DNA from: an uncultured Planktomarina sp.
Lineage (GTDB): Bacteria; Pseudomonadota; Alphaproteobacteria; Rhodobacterales; Rhodobacteraceae
Direction of reading: 5' to 3'
Assembly (NCBI GenBank): GCA_905182425.1
Contig: CAJJBP010000019.1
Location: 1-64,000 of the forward strand
DNA length: 64,000 nt
Below are positions 35,763 through 45,678 of the stretch, piece by piece. Every line of letters starts with the position of its first letter. The stretch's first letter is position 1. Below the pieces are notes generated by a model. That model made no database searches and had not been told where the DNA came from. It saw only the letters and a program-made list of their open reading frames with translations. A program made the position numbers and the translations under genes.

Positions 35763-36506
35763 ATGTCATTAAATCAACGTCTTGGTGTAAATATTGATCA
35801 TGTAGCCACACTACGTAATGCACGCGGTGGCGCCTATCCTGACCCTGTACGGGCTGCTCTTTTGGCAGAGGCCGCGGGTGCGGATGGTATTACAGCGCAC
35901 TTGCGTGAAGATCGTCGCCACATTCGTGATTCGGATATTGAAGCTTTAATGGAACAGATCACTACGCCTCTCAACTTTGAGATGGCCGCAACGGCTGAAA
36001 TGCAGGCTATTGCTTTGGGTCTAAAGCCCCACGCGGTCTGCCTAGTTCCGGAAAAACGAGAGGAGCGAACCACTGAGGGTGGTTTGGAGGTTGCGGGTGA
36101 CGAAATTCGTTTAAAAGAGTTTATTTCACCCTTGGCTGACGCTGGATGCAGGGTCTCTTTGTTTGTAGCTGCGGATGAGCGTCAATTGGAGGCCTCTTTT
36201 CGAGTGGGTGCAACGATTGTAGAGCTGCACACAGGCGCATATTGTAATTTTCATACTGAGGGTAATGTTTTAGCAGCTCATGCGGAATTAGAACGTATCA
36301 AACATTGTGCGACATTTGCGCATAATTTAGGGCTAGAAGTACACGGAGGCCATGGGCTGACCTTTGACAACGTTGGACCACTTGCGGCTTTGCCCGAGAT
36401 TGCTGAACTTAATATAGGTCACTTTCTAATAGGCGAGTCTGTTTTCAATGGACTTGAAGTGGTGATCTCTAAAATGCGCAAACTGATGCAGGATGCGCGA
36501 AATTGA
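35763..36506 (+). CDS. pdxJ: Pyridoxine 5'-phosphate synthase
   Basis: A 247-residue TIM-barrel enzyme that condenses 1-deoxy-D-xylulose 5-phosphate with aminoacetone phosphate. [30 protein letters not shown] is the N-terminal phosphate and substrate site, [12 protein letters not shown] the next, followed by [30 protein letters not shown] and [13 protein letters not shown]. The stop overlaps the TTG start of acpS (TTGA). Confidence 0.97.
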   Translation: MSLNQRLGVNIDHVATLRNARGGAYPDPVRAALLAEAAGADGITAHLREDRRHIRDSDIEALMEQITTPLNFEMAATAEMQAIALGLKPHAVCLVPEKREERTTEGGLEVAGDEIRLKEFISPLADAGCRVSLFVAADERQLEASFRVGATIVELHTGAYCNFHTEGNVLAAHAELERIKHCATFAHNLGLEVHGGHGLTFDNVGPLAALPEIAELNIGHFLIGESVFNGLEVVISKMRKLMQDARN

Positions 36507-36910
36507 TTTTGGGAATTGGCACAGATCTCGCTAATATTGAGCGCATTCAAGGCACGATTGATCGGTTTGGGGTAAGGTTTAAAAATAGGGTTTTCACGGA
36601 GGTTGAGCAAATTAAAGCTGAGGCTCGCAAAGATATCGCTGGTACTTATGCGAAAAGATGGGCCGCGAAAGAAGCATGCTCCAAAGCTCTTGGTACAGGC
36701 CTTGCGATGGGAATAAGTTGGAAAGATATGGGCGTGACCAACTTGAGTAGCGGCCAACCTATAATGGCTGTTACAGGCTGGGCTGCGGAACGGCTCAATG
36801 AGATGATTCCTGAAGGGCACGAGGCAATTATTCATTGTACGTTAACTGATGATTATCCATGGGCTCAGGCATTTGTTGTCATTGAAGCTTTACCCCGTGC
36901 TGCCGACTAG
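36503..36910 (+). CDS. acpS: Holo-[acyl-carrier-protein] synthase
   Basis: A 135-residue enzyme that transfers 4'-phosphopantetheine from CoA to acyl carrier protein. [14 protein letters not shown] carries the metal-binding Asp, and [18 protein letters not shown] the second signature with the catalytic Glu. The start is a TTG whose TTGA overlaps the pdxJ stop, so translation is coupled. The 116 nt to lepB show no clear terminator. Confidence 0.95.
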   Translation: MILGIGTDLANIERIQGTIDRFGVRFKNRVFTEVEQIKAEARKDIAGTYAKRWAAKEACSKALGTGLAMGISWKDMGVTNLSSGQPIMAVTGWAAERLNEMIPEGHEAIIHCTLTDDYPWAQAFVVIEALPRAAD

Positions 36911-37026
36911 ATTTCATTTAGGATGAATTTTTACTAGTAGATTAGTCTAACCTGCCTAGTCTGCCCTTAACTTGACTCTGCGAAGCAACCCACGCACACA
37001 GCCACTAATCAATCTCCGAGGGTAAC

Positions 37027-37887
37027 ATGAACGAAGCTAGACAGAACAATAATACTGATAAGAAAACAGCCGTTGAAAGCTTTGTTGAAACTATAAAAAC
37101 GGTTTTTTATGCGTTGCTTATAGCCGGTGTTATTCGGACGTTGTTTTTTCAACCCTTCTGGATACCATCCGGCTCTATGAAAGATACGCTCCTAATTGGT
37201 GATTTCTTGTTTGTTAATAAAATGGCGTATGGTTACTCTTACGCATCTTGTCCAAAAATCCAGATTCCACAGGTCGGTATTAATCTTGATGCTGATGACT
37301 TCTGCGGGTTCATTGCAGATAAAAAAACACGTATTTTTGGTGGAGAGCCTAAACGTGGGGATGTTGTTGTTTTCAGGCATCCAGTAAACGGTACAGACTA
37401 TATTAAACGCCTGATAGGTATGCCTGGTGATAAAGTCCAGATGATTGACGGTGTTCTTCACATAAACGGAATGGCTGTTATATTGGAACAGGTGGATGAT
37501 TTCGTGGAGACATATGAGGCGCAAGGATCACAACGAAACCGCCCCCGTTGTGTAAGTGGTGCCGTTGGGAGTGGTGGTGATTGCATAAAGAAAAGATATC
37601 AGGAGACCTTGCCTAATGGTGTTATGCACGCCGTTCTGGATATTGCCCCGATGGGTTCTGACAATACAAAAATTAACGCCGTTCCCGCAGGTCACTACTT
37701 TTTTATGGGCGACAACCGTGATAATTCAAAAGACAGTAGGGTGTCTCAGGCTAGAGGCGGCGTTGGCTTTGTTCCAGCCAAAGATATCATTGGACGCGCA
37801 GACCGCATCTTGTTTTCATCTGCTGGTCGTTCAATTCTAGCCTTCTGGACGTGGCGCAGTGATCGCTATTTTAAGGCTGTTGAATAA
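37027..37887 (+). CDS. lepB: Signal peptidase I
   Basis: A 286-residue inner-membrane protease that removes signal peptides. One N-terminal span (TVFYALLIAGVIRTLFF, residues 25-41) leads to the catalytic serine S50 in IPSGSMKDTL. The lysine of the Ser-Lys dyad is in DYIKRLIGMPGDKV (near residue 127). C-terminal box E is FMGDNRDNSKDSR. CVSGAVGSGGDCIKKR is a lineage-typical insertion with two cysteines. Confidence 0.96.
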   Translation: MNEARQNNNTDKKTAVESFVETIKTVFYALLIAGVIRTLFFQPFWIPSGSMKDTLLIGDFLFVNKMAYGYSYASCPKIQIPQVGINLDADDFCGFIADKKTRIFGGEPKRGDVVVFRHPVNGTDYIKRLIGMPGDKVQMIDGVLHINGMAVILEQVDDFVETYEAQGSQRNRPRCVSGAVGSGGDCIKKRYQETLPNGVMHAVLDIAPMGSDNTKINAVPAGHYFFMGDNRDNSKDSRVSQARGGVGFVPAKDIIGRADRILFSSAGRSILAFWTWRSDRYFKAVE

Positions 37888-37917
37888 AATGGCTGTTTGC
37901 ATTTTATGGGTGGTCTT

Positions 37918-38601
37918 ATGATCAAACTTTCGACGGAGTTGCAGCAGTTTACAAAAAAAATTAATTATATTTTTAAAGACCCATCTTTCCTGATTACTGC
38001 TTTAACACATTCGAGTATTTCATCAGTCACCCGTTCAGACAATGAGCGTCTTGAGTTTTTAGGAGATCGCGTATTGGGCTTGGTTATGGCCCAAGCTTTG
38101 TTGGATGATGACCCTGACGCCAGCGAAGGTCAACTAGCTCCTCGCTTTAACGCACTCGTACGTAAAGAGACATGTGCGGACGTGGCCCGTGATATCAATT
38201 TGGGCGATATGTTGAAATTGGGGCGTTCTGAAATGATCAGTGGAGGTCGTAGAAAAGACGCTTTGCTTGGAGATGGTATAGAGGCTGTAATAGCTGCCGT
38301 GTACCGTGATGGTGGTTTTGTAGCTGCCCAAAACTTGATATTGACTTTGTGGGGTGATCGTATCGCTTCCGTAGAGGCAGATGCGCGAGATCCGAAGACA
38401 GCCTTGCAAGAATGGGCGCAGGCGCGCAAAGGAGTGCCGCCTAAATATGTCGAAGTAGGCCGCAGTGGTCCGGACCATGCGCCGTTGTTTGAAATTGAAG
38501 TGCAAATGCACTCTGGTGAAAAGGCAAAAGCCAAAGCTGGATCAAAGCGTCAAGCGGAGCAGGCCGTGGCGAAACTAATGTTAGAAAGGTTAGGGGCATG
38601 A
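37918..38601 (+). CDS. rnc: Ribonuclease III
   Basis: A 227-residue double-stranded RNA endonuclease for rRNA and mRNA processing. The catalytic signature [20 protein letters not shown] is near residues 41-60, the second metal site is in [18 protein letters not shown], and a dsRNA-binding domain ([15 protein letters not shown] to [12 protein letters not shown]) fills the last 70 residues. I use the ATG at 37918; earlier in-frame codons add only a short leader. It overlaps era by 4 nt. Confidence 0.95.
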   Translation: MIKLSTELQQFTKKINYIFKDPSFLITALTHSSISSVTRSDNERLEFLGDRVLGLVMAQALLDDDPDASEGQLAPRFNALVRKETCADVARDINLGDMLKLGRSEMISGGRRKDALLGDGIEAVIAAVYRDGGFVAAQNLILTLWGDRIASVEADARDPKTALQEWAQARKGVPPKYVEVGRSGPDHAPLFEIEVQMHSGEKAKAKAGSKRQAEQAVAKLMLERLGA

Positions 38602-39507
38602 GCAAGCGCGCTGGATTTGTGGCTCTGATAGGAGAGCCGAACGCAGGGAAGTCGACATTGCTCAATCGTATGGTTGGAGCAAAAGTTTCGATTGTGACGC
38701 ATAAGGTGCAAACGACACGTGCGCGCATTCGTGGTGTTGCTTTGGAAGATGAGGCGCAAATCGTATTTGTCGATACCCCAGGCATTTTTCGCCCAAAGCG
38801 TCGCTTGGATAGGGCAATGGTGAAATCGGCCTGGGGCGGAGCTGCTGATGCTGATCTTACAGTATTCTTGATTGAAGCGCATCGTGGTATAACTGAAGGC
38901 GTTGATGCTATTATGAATGCATTGAAAGATCTGCCAAAAAGCAAATCTGTTGTTTTGGCAATCAATAAAATTGACCGGGTGCAAGCCGAAGAGTTGTTAG
39001 CCCTTACAAAGTCCATGAATGACGTATTCAATTTTGTGGAAACTTTCCTTATATCGGCGGAAAAAGGTCATGGATGCGACACGCTTAAAACTTGGCTTGC
39101 TAGTAAATTACCTGAAGGGCCCTTGGCTTTACCCCGAAGATCAAATTGCTGATTTACCGTTGCGTATGTTGGCTGCAGAAACCACCCGTGAGAAGTTAAC
39201 CTTACGATTGCACCAAGAGTTGCCTTATCAATTGACGGTTGAAACCGAAGCTTGGGAGGAACGCAAAGATGGATCTTGCAAGATCGATCAATTAATTTAC
39301 GTCATGCGCGACGGACATAAAGGGATTGTTTTGGGTAATAAAGGTGAAACGATTAAAGCCGTCTCTATACAAGCGCGTGCTGAACTGGAAGAGTTTTTGG
39401 GTCGTCGAGTTCATTTATTCTTACAGGTTAAAGTTCGTCCAAATTGGCTGGAGGAAAAAGAGCGTTATTCCGAAATGGGCCTTGATTTCCGAGATGGAAA
39501 TATATGA
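38598..39507 (+). CDS. era: GTPase Era, frameshifted by 1 nt
   Basis: Era binds 16S rRNA and helps 30S assembly. The first frame has [16 protein letters not shown] (G1), VDTPGIFRP (G3) and NKID (G4), then leaves the family sequence after KLPEGP and stops at 39150. The next frame resumes [19 protein letters not shown] and includes the KH domain motif [20 protein letters not shown]. Removing one C from the CCC run at 39120-39122 joins them into a 302-residue protein of normal length. Since era is essential in most bacteria, I think this is a sequencing error in a homopolymer. It overlaps rnc at the start and the DUF1491 gene at the end by 4 nt each. Confidence 0.92.
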
Positions 39508-39836
39508 GTCGCCTGACAAGTGATATTTGGGTGTCCGCCTATCTGACCCGCTTGCGCCTTTCTGACATACCCGCATTCGTTGTTGCACGGGGCGATAGCA
39601 CAGCAGGTGCAGTCTTAGTTAAGCTCAATACTTTGGACGGACAAGGTATTGTGTTTCAACGTTCTTTTGATTTAGTTTCGGGGGTTCGCAACTGGATGGA
39701 ACTCGTTTCAGGAGATGAGCCTGATTTGGACGTAGCTATTTCCCGTCAACGCAGCTTTGACCCTGACCTATGGGTCATCGAAGTTGAGGATCGTGAAGGC
39801 CGGCATCTTTTAGACGAACCCGGACTATCAGATTGA
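39504..39836 (+). CDS. DUF1491 family protein
   Basis: A 110-residue protein of unknown function restricted mainly to alphaproteobacteria. It begins [30 protein letters not shown], continues with GAVLVKLNTLDGQGIVFQRSF and closes with RQRSFDPDLWVIEVEDREGRHLLDEP, all DUF1491 marks. It is coupled to era by a 4-nt overlap and lies upstream of recO, the usual position of this family. Confidence 0.9.
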   Translation: MSRLTSDIWVSAYLTRLRLSDIPAFVVARGDSTAGAVLVKLNTLDGQGIVFQRSFDLVSGVRNWMELVSGDEPDLDVAISRQRSFDPDLWVIEVEDREGRHLLDEPGLSD

Positions 39837-39931
39837 TCGAATATCTGGAATGAAGATCATAATCACTAATTTTTTAAAAATAAAATCTTTAATATACTTT
39901 AATTTAGCTTATAAATATTGGGGGTTTAAGG

Positions 39932-40666
39932 TTGATTGAGTGGCGCGATGAGGGGGTTTTATTAGCTGTGCGAAAGCATGGAGAGAACGCCGTAATAATC
40001 GACGTTTTGACCCAAAGCCACGGTCGCCACGCTGGCGTAGTCCGCGGGGGCGCTGGTCGTAAGCAAGCTCCTGTATTGCAACCGGGTGCGCAATTAGATC
40101 TGGTCTGGAAAGCACGTCTAGAAGAACATTTGGGATCTTTCACGGTAGAACCTCTGCGCAGTCGCGCGGCTCAAGTGATGACCGATCCTTTGGCGTTGGC
40201 AGGGTTGAGCTCGACAGTTGGACTTTTGTGCTTTTCATTGCCGGAACGTGAAATTTATCCAAAATTATATACTATTTCAGTGAATTTGTTAGACTTAATG
40301 TGTGTCACAGATGCTTGGCCTTTGGCCTATTTACAGTGGGAAATACAACTTCTTGAAATGTTGGGTTTTGGGCTTGATCTCAGCCGCTGCGCCGTATCTG
40401 GCGGAATAGACGATTTGACCTATATATCTCCAAAAACTGGACGTGCAGTCGCAGCTCATCATGCGGGCGAGTGGAAAACGCGACTTCTGCCCTTGGTGCC
40501 CTGCATGAAAGGTGAGGGAAATGCAGAGAATAACGAAATTTCGGAAGGCTTGCGTACGACTGGTCATTTTCTAGAAAAATGGCTCGCACCGTCATTGGGA
40601 GATCGACCTCTGCCTGTAGCGCGACAGCGCTTAGTTGATCGTTTAATTCTCTCAGCCCGTGCCTAG
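39932..40666 (+). CDS. recO: DNA repair protein RecO
   Basis: A 244-residue RecF-pathway protein that loads RecA and anneals ssDNA with RecR. The N-terminal OB fold begins [39 protein letters not shown]; the helical rest has [29 protein letters not shown]. The start is a TTG in a short AT-rich spacer (95 nt) after the DUF1491 gene. The stop overlaps the convergent LysE gene by 4 nt. Confidence 0.94.
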   Translation: MIEWRDEGVLLAVRKHGENAVIIDVLTQSHGRHAGVVRGGAGRKQAPVLQPGAQLDLVWKARLEEHLGSFTVEPLRSRAAQVMTDPLALAGLSSTVGLLCFSLPEREIYPKLYTISVNLLDLMCVTDAWPLAYLQWEIQLLEMLGFGLDLSRCAVSGGIDDLTYISPKTGRAVAAHHAGEWKTRLLPLVPCMKGEGNAENNEISEGLRTTGHFLEKWLAPSLGDRPLPVARQRLVDRLILSARA

Positions 40667-41274
40667 GTAGGGAGTTGGCTGCCTGATATCATTGCCCAAG
40701 TCGCTAAGGCCACGATAGCCAGCATTGAAACAGCCATGGCAAAATTTATATTGCGCTGGACAGATTTAGGTAAATTCAGATTGCTAAGAGAAACTCCAAA
40801 ATAAACCCAGGCCAAATGGATTGGGATCCAGATCATGTTGAGAACTGCAAATTTCAGGGCAACTTCTGTCCAGTAGCTTTCTGGAACCAGTGGAAATCCT
40901 GCTAAAAGTGTTGTTAAAACCGCGTATGCCTTTGGATTGATTGGTTGCAGTAACACCCCGGCTAAAAAACCGGGTGCACTCTGTAAATTTATGAACGCTA
41001 TTTTAGACCCTGCTAAAGTGATGCGGCCCGCAAGATAGAGTAGGTAGGAAAAAGACAAGGCCATTAAAAAAATGCGTAGCCACGGAGTTGCCAAAACTAA
41101 AGTGGCTAGCCCGAATGCAACGGCGAAAAAAACTATGGCTTGACCAATAAAAAGTCCTGAAACGAAGCGTAGCCCGGCGCGCATTCCAAAACCTGCTCCC
41201 ACGCCAGCCGCTGACAACACGCCAGGCCCGGGCGTAGATAGTAAAAATATTACTGCAAAAATAAACGTTATCAT
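40663..41274 (-). CDS. LysE/RhtB family exporter
   Basis: A 203-residue membrane protein with about six spans. It starts [37 protein letters not shown], containing the family's TPGPG motif, and has [27 protein letters not shown] later, the N-P-K signature. Members export amino acids or homoserine lactones; the substrate here is unknown. It is 40 nt downstream of the acyl-CoA dehydrogenase on the same strand. Confidence 0.9.
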   Translation of the reverse strand: MITFIFAVIFLLSTPGPGVLSAAGVGAGFGMRAGLRFVSGLFIGQAIVFFAVAFGLATLVLATPWLRIFLMALSFSYLLYLAGRITLAGSKIAFINLQSAPGFLAGVLLQPINPKAYAVLTTLLAGFPLVPESYWTEVALKFAVLNMIWIPIHLAWVYFGVSLSNLNLPKSVQRNINFAMAVSMLAIVALATWAMISGSQLPT

Positions 41275-41313
41275 GAACAGACTTTGCCAGGAAATTGGCT
41301 AAGTGCAAGCTTG

Positions 41314-42972
41314 TTAGCCTAGTAGGCGGCGAGCGATAACTTGAGCCTGAATTTCTCCTGCACCCTCAAAAATATTAAGAATACGCGCATCGCACAAAAC
41401 CCGACTAATTTTATATTCAAGCGCAAATCCATTACCCCCATGGACCTGCAAGGCATTGTCCGCCGCTGCCCAAGCAACCCGTGCGCCTAAGAGTTTTGCC
41501 ATACCAGCCTCAATATCACAACGTCGTCCCTGATCTTTCTCAAAGGCGCTAAAATACGTTAGTTGGCGAGCGATCATTAACTCAACGGCCATCATTGCCA
41601 ATTTGTTTGCAACTCTTGGAAATTCAATTAAGGGCTTGCCAAATTGCTTCCGGTCTACCGAATAACGGTAGGCTAAATCCAATGCGGATTGGGCAACCCC
41701 AACCGCACGGGCGGCTGTTTGAATTCTGGCGCTTTCAAAGGTTTCCATGAGTTGTTTAAAGCCTTTGCCGGGTTTGCCACCAAGAAGGTTTTCACCTTTG
41801 ACATGAAAATTGTCAAAAGCTAGCTCGTATTCTTTCATACCTCGATAGCCTAAAACTTCGATCTCGCCGCCTGTCATGCCTTCTGTTGGAAAGGGAACCT
41901 CGTCCGTACCTGGCGTTTTTTCAGCTAAAAACATTGAAAGACCTTTATAGTTGGTCGTATCAGAGTCTGTCCGCGCCAAGAGGGTCATCATATGCGTTCG
42001 TGTTGCATGGGTAATCCATGTTTTATTACCTGTAACGCTCCAATCTTCACCATTCTGAACGGCGCGAGTGCGTAATGCTCCTAAATCAGAGCCGGTGTTT
42101 GGCTCAGTAAATACTGCGGTTGGAAGCTTTTCAGCAGAGGCCAGCGCAGGAAGCCATTTTTGTTTTTGTTCTTCGGTACCTCCCGCTATTATTAACTCAG
42201 CGGCGATTTCTGTACGAGTTCCCAAAGAGCCAACGCCGATGTACCCACGTGAAAGTTCCTCACTAACAACGCACATCGAAACTTTGGATAGTCCGTATCC
42301 TCCGTATTCTTCTGGAATTGTTAGTCCAAACACACCCATTTCAGCCAGTTCATCAATCACATCCATTGGGATTAATTCGTCTTTTAGGTGCCAGTCATGA
42401 GCAAAAGGTTCAATTTTCTCTATGGAATACCTACGAAATTGTTCGCGGATCATCTCAAGTTCATCATCAAGGCCAGAAGCACCGAGCATCGTATCGGCCT
42501 CGTGCTCTTGCATCAGAGTGACTAATCGCAAGCGTGCGGATTGGCTGTTGGCGGATTGCATGAGTTCCGACACGGCAGGTACCATCATCGTGCTGATTTC
42601 CTCTTGAGAAAGTCCAATATCGTGCAGGCGGAAGATCTCACCTTGGTTCATTGGGATACCGCCGGCCATCTGGCACAAGTATTCGCCAAATGTAATTTGT
42701 AAAATCAATTGTTCGATTTCGCCAAACTTGCCCGAACCTTGAAGATTGAGTGCCCATTTTTCCATTTGGCGTAGGCTTTCGACATAGGTTGCTACCCATG
42801 CAAATCCATGGGCAGCCGTTTGATTTTTTTCAATCAATTCGTTTGACACACGCCCCTCTGTCGTTACCAGTGCCTGAAGTTTGATTTTGGTAATATCCAA
42901 CACCGCGTCTGCAGCAGGAATTGCCTGAGCTGTTAGTGTCAATAGATTTGGCAAAATTGCTGTATGTGTCAT
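41314..42972 (-). CDS. mcd: Acyl-CoA dehydrogenase, probable (2S)-methylsuccinyl-CoA dehydrogenase
   Basis: A 552-residue flavoprotein. The last 380 residues are an ordinary acyl-CoA dehydrogenase: LTIPEEYGGYGLS, FTEPNTGSDLGALRTRA, NKTWITHATRTHMM, the QLMETFESARIQTAARAVGVAQSAL segment, YSVDRKQFGKPL and LQVHGGNGFALEY. An extra 150-residue helical N-terminal domain (TQAAHGFAWVATYVESLRQMEKWA-like region) and the total length match Mcd of the ethylmalonyl-CoA pathway, which oxidises methylsuccinyl-CoA to mesaconyl-CoA. The general family is certain, the substrate is an inference from architecture. Start at ATG 42972 is supported by the family-like THTAILPNLLTLT opening. Confidence 0.8.
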   Translation of the reverse strand: MTHTAILPNLLTLTAQAIPAADAVLDITKIKLQALVTTEGRVSNELIEKNQTAAHGFAWVATYVESLRQMEKWALNLQGSGKFGEIEQLILQITFGEYLCQMAGGIPMNQGEIFRLHDIGLSQEEISTMMVPAVSELMQSANSQSARLRLVTLMQEHEADTMLGASGLDDELEMIREQFRRYSIEKIEPFAHDWHLKDELIPMDVIDELAEMGVFGLTIPEEYGGYGLSKVSMCVVSEELSRGYIGVGSLGTRTEIAAELIIAGGTEEQKQKWLPALASAEKLPTAVFTEPNTGSDLGALRTRAVQNGEDWSVTGNKTWITHATRTHMMTLLARTDSDTTNYKGLSMFLAEKTPGTDEVPFPTEGMTGGEIEVLGYRGMKEYELAFDNFHVKGENLLGGKPGKGFKQLMETFESARIQTAARAVGVAQSALDLAYRYSVDRKQFGKPLIEFPRVANKLAMMAVELMIARQLTYFSAFEKDQGRRCDIEAGMAKLLGARVAWAAADNALQVHGGNGFALEYKISRVLCDARILNIFEGAGEIQAQVIARRLLG

Positions 42973-43101
42973 GAACCCGTCCCCAATGCGGCTGAACTTC
43001 ACTAATTTTTATCTTGACCATTATGTAGATCGCTTGCTGGCTACGCACAACTTTAATTCAAATAAAAATGTCTTTTTGAAGTATTATGTCGCAGTCAAAT
43101 T

Positions 43102-43902
43102 ATGAGTGCAGACGAGATTGGCCCAGGCTATGCTCTTTCGATGCAAGAGATTCTCAATCTGTACACGTTAAATCTGTTTATTATGATCGCTATCATTGCC
43201 GTTTTTTCTGGAATGGTGAAGGGAATGGTGGGCTTTGCAATGCCTATGATCTTCATCACTGGGATGACAATTTTTGTTAGTCCAGACTTCGCCTTGGGTA
43301 TTTTGATCTTACCTACTTTGGTGGCTAATGGTTGGCAGGCGGGCCGACAGGGGTTTCGGGCGGCCTGGGACGCATTGTACGGTCACAGAATATTTTTAAT
43401 TTTAGCATATACAACCTTGCTGGTTACAACCCAATTTGTGCCATTGTTGTCACAATCCTTATTCTTTCTTTGCTTGGGTTGTTTAGTCGTGACGTCCGCA
43501 AGCTTGATGTTGAGTGGCTGGCAACCGAGTGGCTATTACAGCAAAGGCCTTTCTTTGTGTTGTGCTTTGGTGGCGGGTATTGGGGGAGGTATTTCAGGTG
43601 TTTGGGGTCCTCCCACAGTTATATATCTTTCTACCCAGAAACTTGAGAAAGAAGTGCAGATGCAAACGCAGGGAGCCATCTACGGGCTTGGCGCTGCTTT
43701 ACTCTTGGCCGGTCACATACGCTCTGGCATTGCTACAATCCCAGCGCTTACTTTGGGAGCCTTTGCCATAATGCCCGCGTGTTTTGGAATATGGTTGGGG
43801 TTTAAAATCCAAGATCGCATCAACCAGCATTTATTTCGGTTTGCGACGTTGTGTGTGTTGATTTTAGCTGGCTTAAATTTGATCTATCGTGGGTTATTCT
43901 AA
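43102..43902 (+). CDS. TauE/SafE family anion exporter
   Basis: A 266-residue membrane protein with seven to eight spans, of the family that exports sulfite, sulfoacetate or related organosulfur anions. AVFSGMVKGMVGFAMPMIFITGM is the first repeat motif and GIGGGISGVWGPPTVIYLSTQ the second, as expected for the duplicated half. It may start at a later ATG (43141, MQEILNLYTLNLF). It is divergent from the acyl-CoA dehydrogenase and convergent with pckA; substrate unknown. Confidence 0.85.
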   Translation: MSADEIGPGYALSMQEILNLYTLNLFIMIAIIAVFSGMVKGMVGFAMPMIFITGMTIFVSPDFALGILILPTLVANGWQAGRQGFRAAWDALYGHRIFLILAYTTLLVTTQFVPLLSQSLFFLCLGCLVVTSASLMLSGWQPSGYYSKGLSLCCALVAGIGGGISGVWGPPTVIYLSTQKLEKEVQMQTQGAIYGLGAALLLAGHIRSGIATIPALTLGAFAIMPACFGIWLGFKIQDRINQHLFRFATLCVLILAGLNLIYRGLF

Positions 43903-43920
43903 TATATCAGTGTCGAATTT

Positions 43921-45542
43921 TTAATCTTGACTGAAGGTTTTCTGTTCAGGCCAGCGCAACCGCACGCACATCATCATCGATATGAGGCAGGTACTGTGCT
44001 CAAAATTTTTGGCAAACATGGATACAAGCTTTGCAGATTGTTCGTCATATGCGGCTTTGTCTTCCCATGTCCGGCGCGGTTCAAGCAAAAGATCGGCAAC
44101 CCCGGGAACTGATGTTGGAACCTCAAATCCAAAGTTCTGATCAACTCGGAAAGATCCATTTGAAAGTGATCCGTCTAGAGCTGCGCTTAGCAACGCCCGT
44201 GTCGCGCCGATTGGCATTCTGCTTCCATGACCATAAGGGCCGCCAGTCCAACCCGTGTTCACCAACCAGCAAGTTGCGCCATGATTTGCAATTTTTTTAT
44301 GCAGCAAGTTACCATAATCTTCCGGGCGGCGTAGCATAAAAGCGGCCCCAAAGCAGGTTGAGAAGGTTGGTTGAGGCTCTGTAACGCCCCGCTCAGTACC
44401 TGCAACCTTGGCGGTGAAGCCTGAGAGAAAGTGATACATTGCTTGTGCAGGTGTCAGTCGAGCAATTGGTGGCAAGACACCAAAGGTGTCGCAGGTTAGC
44501 ATGATAATGTTCTTGGGATGCCCCCAACCCCTGTTGGCGAGGCATTGGAGATATACTCAAGAGGATAAGCGCAACGCATGTTGGCTGTCAGGCTATCATC
44601 ATTGAAATCCAATTCCTTAGTTTCTGCATCGTAGACCATATTTTCGATGACAGTGCCAAACTTTGATGTGGTCGCAAAAATTTCAGGCTCGGATTCGGCG
44701 CTGAGATTAATGGTTTTAGCATAACAACCGCCCTCAAAGTTGTAGGTACCTCTGTCAGACCAGCCATGCTCATCATCGCCAATTAAAATACGATTTGGAT
44801 CTGCAGACAGTGTGGTTTTGCCAGTACCGGAGAGGCCAAAGAATATAGCTGTATCAACTGGGTTGCCTGGGGCATGATTGGCTGAACAATGCATTGGCAT
44901 GATGCCTTGTTCTGGCAACAAGAAATTGAGTAGAGAAAAAACACACTTTTTGTTTTCGCCCGCATATTCAGTGCCGCCTATCAGAATTAGCTTTTGTTCG
45001 AAGTTCATCGAAATTATCGTTTCTGACCTGCAATCATGCCGCTCTGGATTTGCCTTAAATGATGGGCAATTTATGACTGTCCAATCTGCTACAAAACCGA
45101 CAAGTTCATCAGCGCTGGGCCGGCGCAACAAATGACGAATAAACAGTCCATGCCAGGCAAGTTCGGTAACCATGCGGACGTCTAATCGATTGGCAGGTTC
45201 AGCGCCAGCAAACAAATCTTGCACAAAGTAATCGCGACCCTTCATGTGGTTACGCATGTCGTTATAGAGAATTTCGAAGCCCTCTTCTGACATCGCAGTA
45301 GTGTTTTCCCACCAAACCTTATCCTCAATAGAGGTGGATTTTACAACGTGTTTATCTTTAGGTGAGCGGCCTGTGAATTTTCCGGTTGAGACCAAAAAAG
45401 CCCCACCTTTGCCCAGTTCACCCTCTTTACGTGTTAAAGCTTCTTCTATTAATAAAGGCTCAATCAGGTTGTAATAGACATGATCTAAACCAATGATACC
45501 TTGGTCTTCGAGAGTAAAATCTGGATTTACACGTGCGGACAT
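43921..45542 (-). CDS. pckA: Phosphoenolpyruvate carboxykinase (ATP), frameshifted by 1 nt
   Basis: PckA makes PEP from oxaloacetate and ATP at the start of gluconeogenesis. The N-terminal frame has [25 protein letters not shown], the P-loop [13 protein letters not shown] and [13 protein letters not shown], up to PTGVGG, then runs out of frame. The other frame resumes [28 protein letters not shown] and goes to the normal end. Adding one base to the C5 run at 44521-44525 restores [13 protein letters not shown] and a 540-residue protein. It is probably a homopolymer miscall, but a true loss cannot be excluded. GCAGGAGC precedes the ATG, and four copies of an 8-bp palindrome lie 30 nt upstream. 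Confidence 0.92.
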
Positions 45543-45571
45543 AATGCGGTTGCTCCTGCAGTCTGCTCTGA

Positions 45572-45603
45572 TGTTAACATGTTAACATGTTAACATGTTA
45601 ACA
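45572..45603. repeat. Four tandem copies of the 8-bp palindrome TGTTAACA before pckA
   Basis: TGTTAACA is repeated without a gap four times (45572, 45580, 45588, 45596). Each unit is its own reverse complement. It lies 30-61 nt upstream of the pckA start, in the leader or core promoter. It may be an operator array or a slippage-prone repeat that alters promoter spacing. Confidence 0.9.
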
Positions 45604-45632
45604 CTTAATACCAACAGCCAACACTCGTTTCG

Positions 45633-45678
45633 TTAGCGCAACCAGTGGCAGTTTAGCGCAACCATTTGCGGTTTAGCG
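45633..45678. repeat. Three 20-bp-spaced repeats with core TTAGCG
   Basis: TTAGCGCAACCA occurs at 45633 and 45653, each followed by a similar spacer (GTGGCAGT and TTTGCGGT), and a third TTAGCG starts at 45673, at the same 20-nt spacing. Two-turn spacing suits either a regulator array or the repeated transposase sites at an IS end (as in IS21-type ends). No transposase gene is recognisable beside it. Confidence 0.75.

Noticed and set aside
39019-39507. Second half of era as a separate KH-domain protein
   Set aside because: Begins in the middle of conserved Era sequence and follows a 1-nt shift; a standalone KH protein is less likely.
41314-42972. Dimethylsulfoniopropionate enzyme DmdC as identity of the acyl-CoA dehydrogenase
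   Set aside because: No dmdA/B/D neighbours. The long N-terminal domain and 552-residue length fit Mcd better, though this is not decisive.
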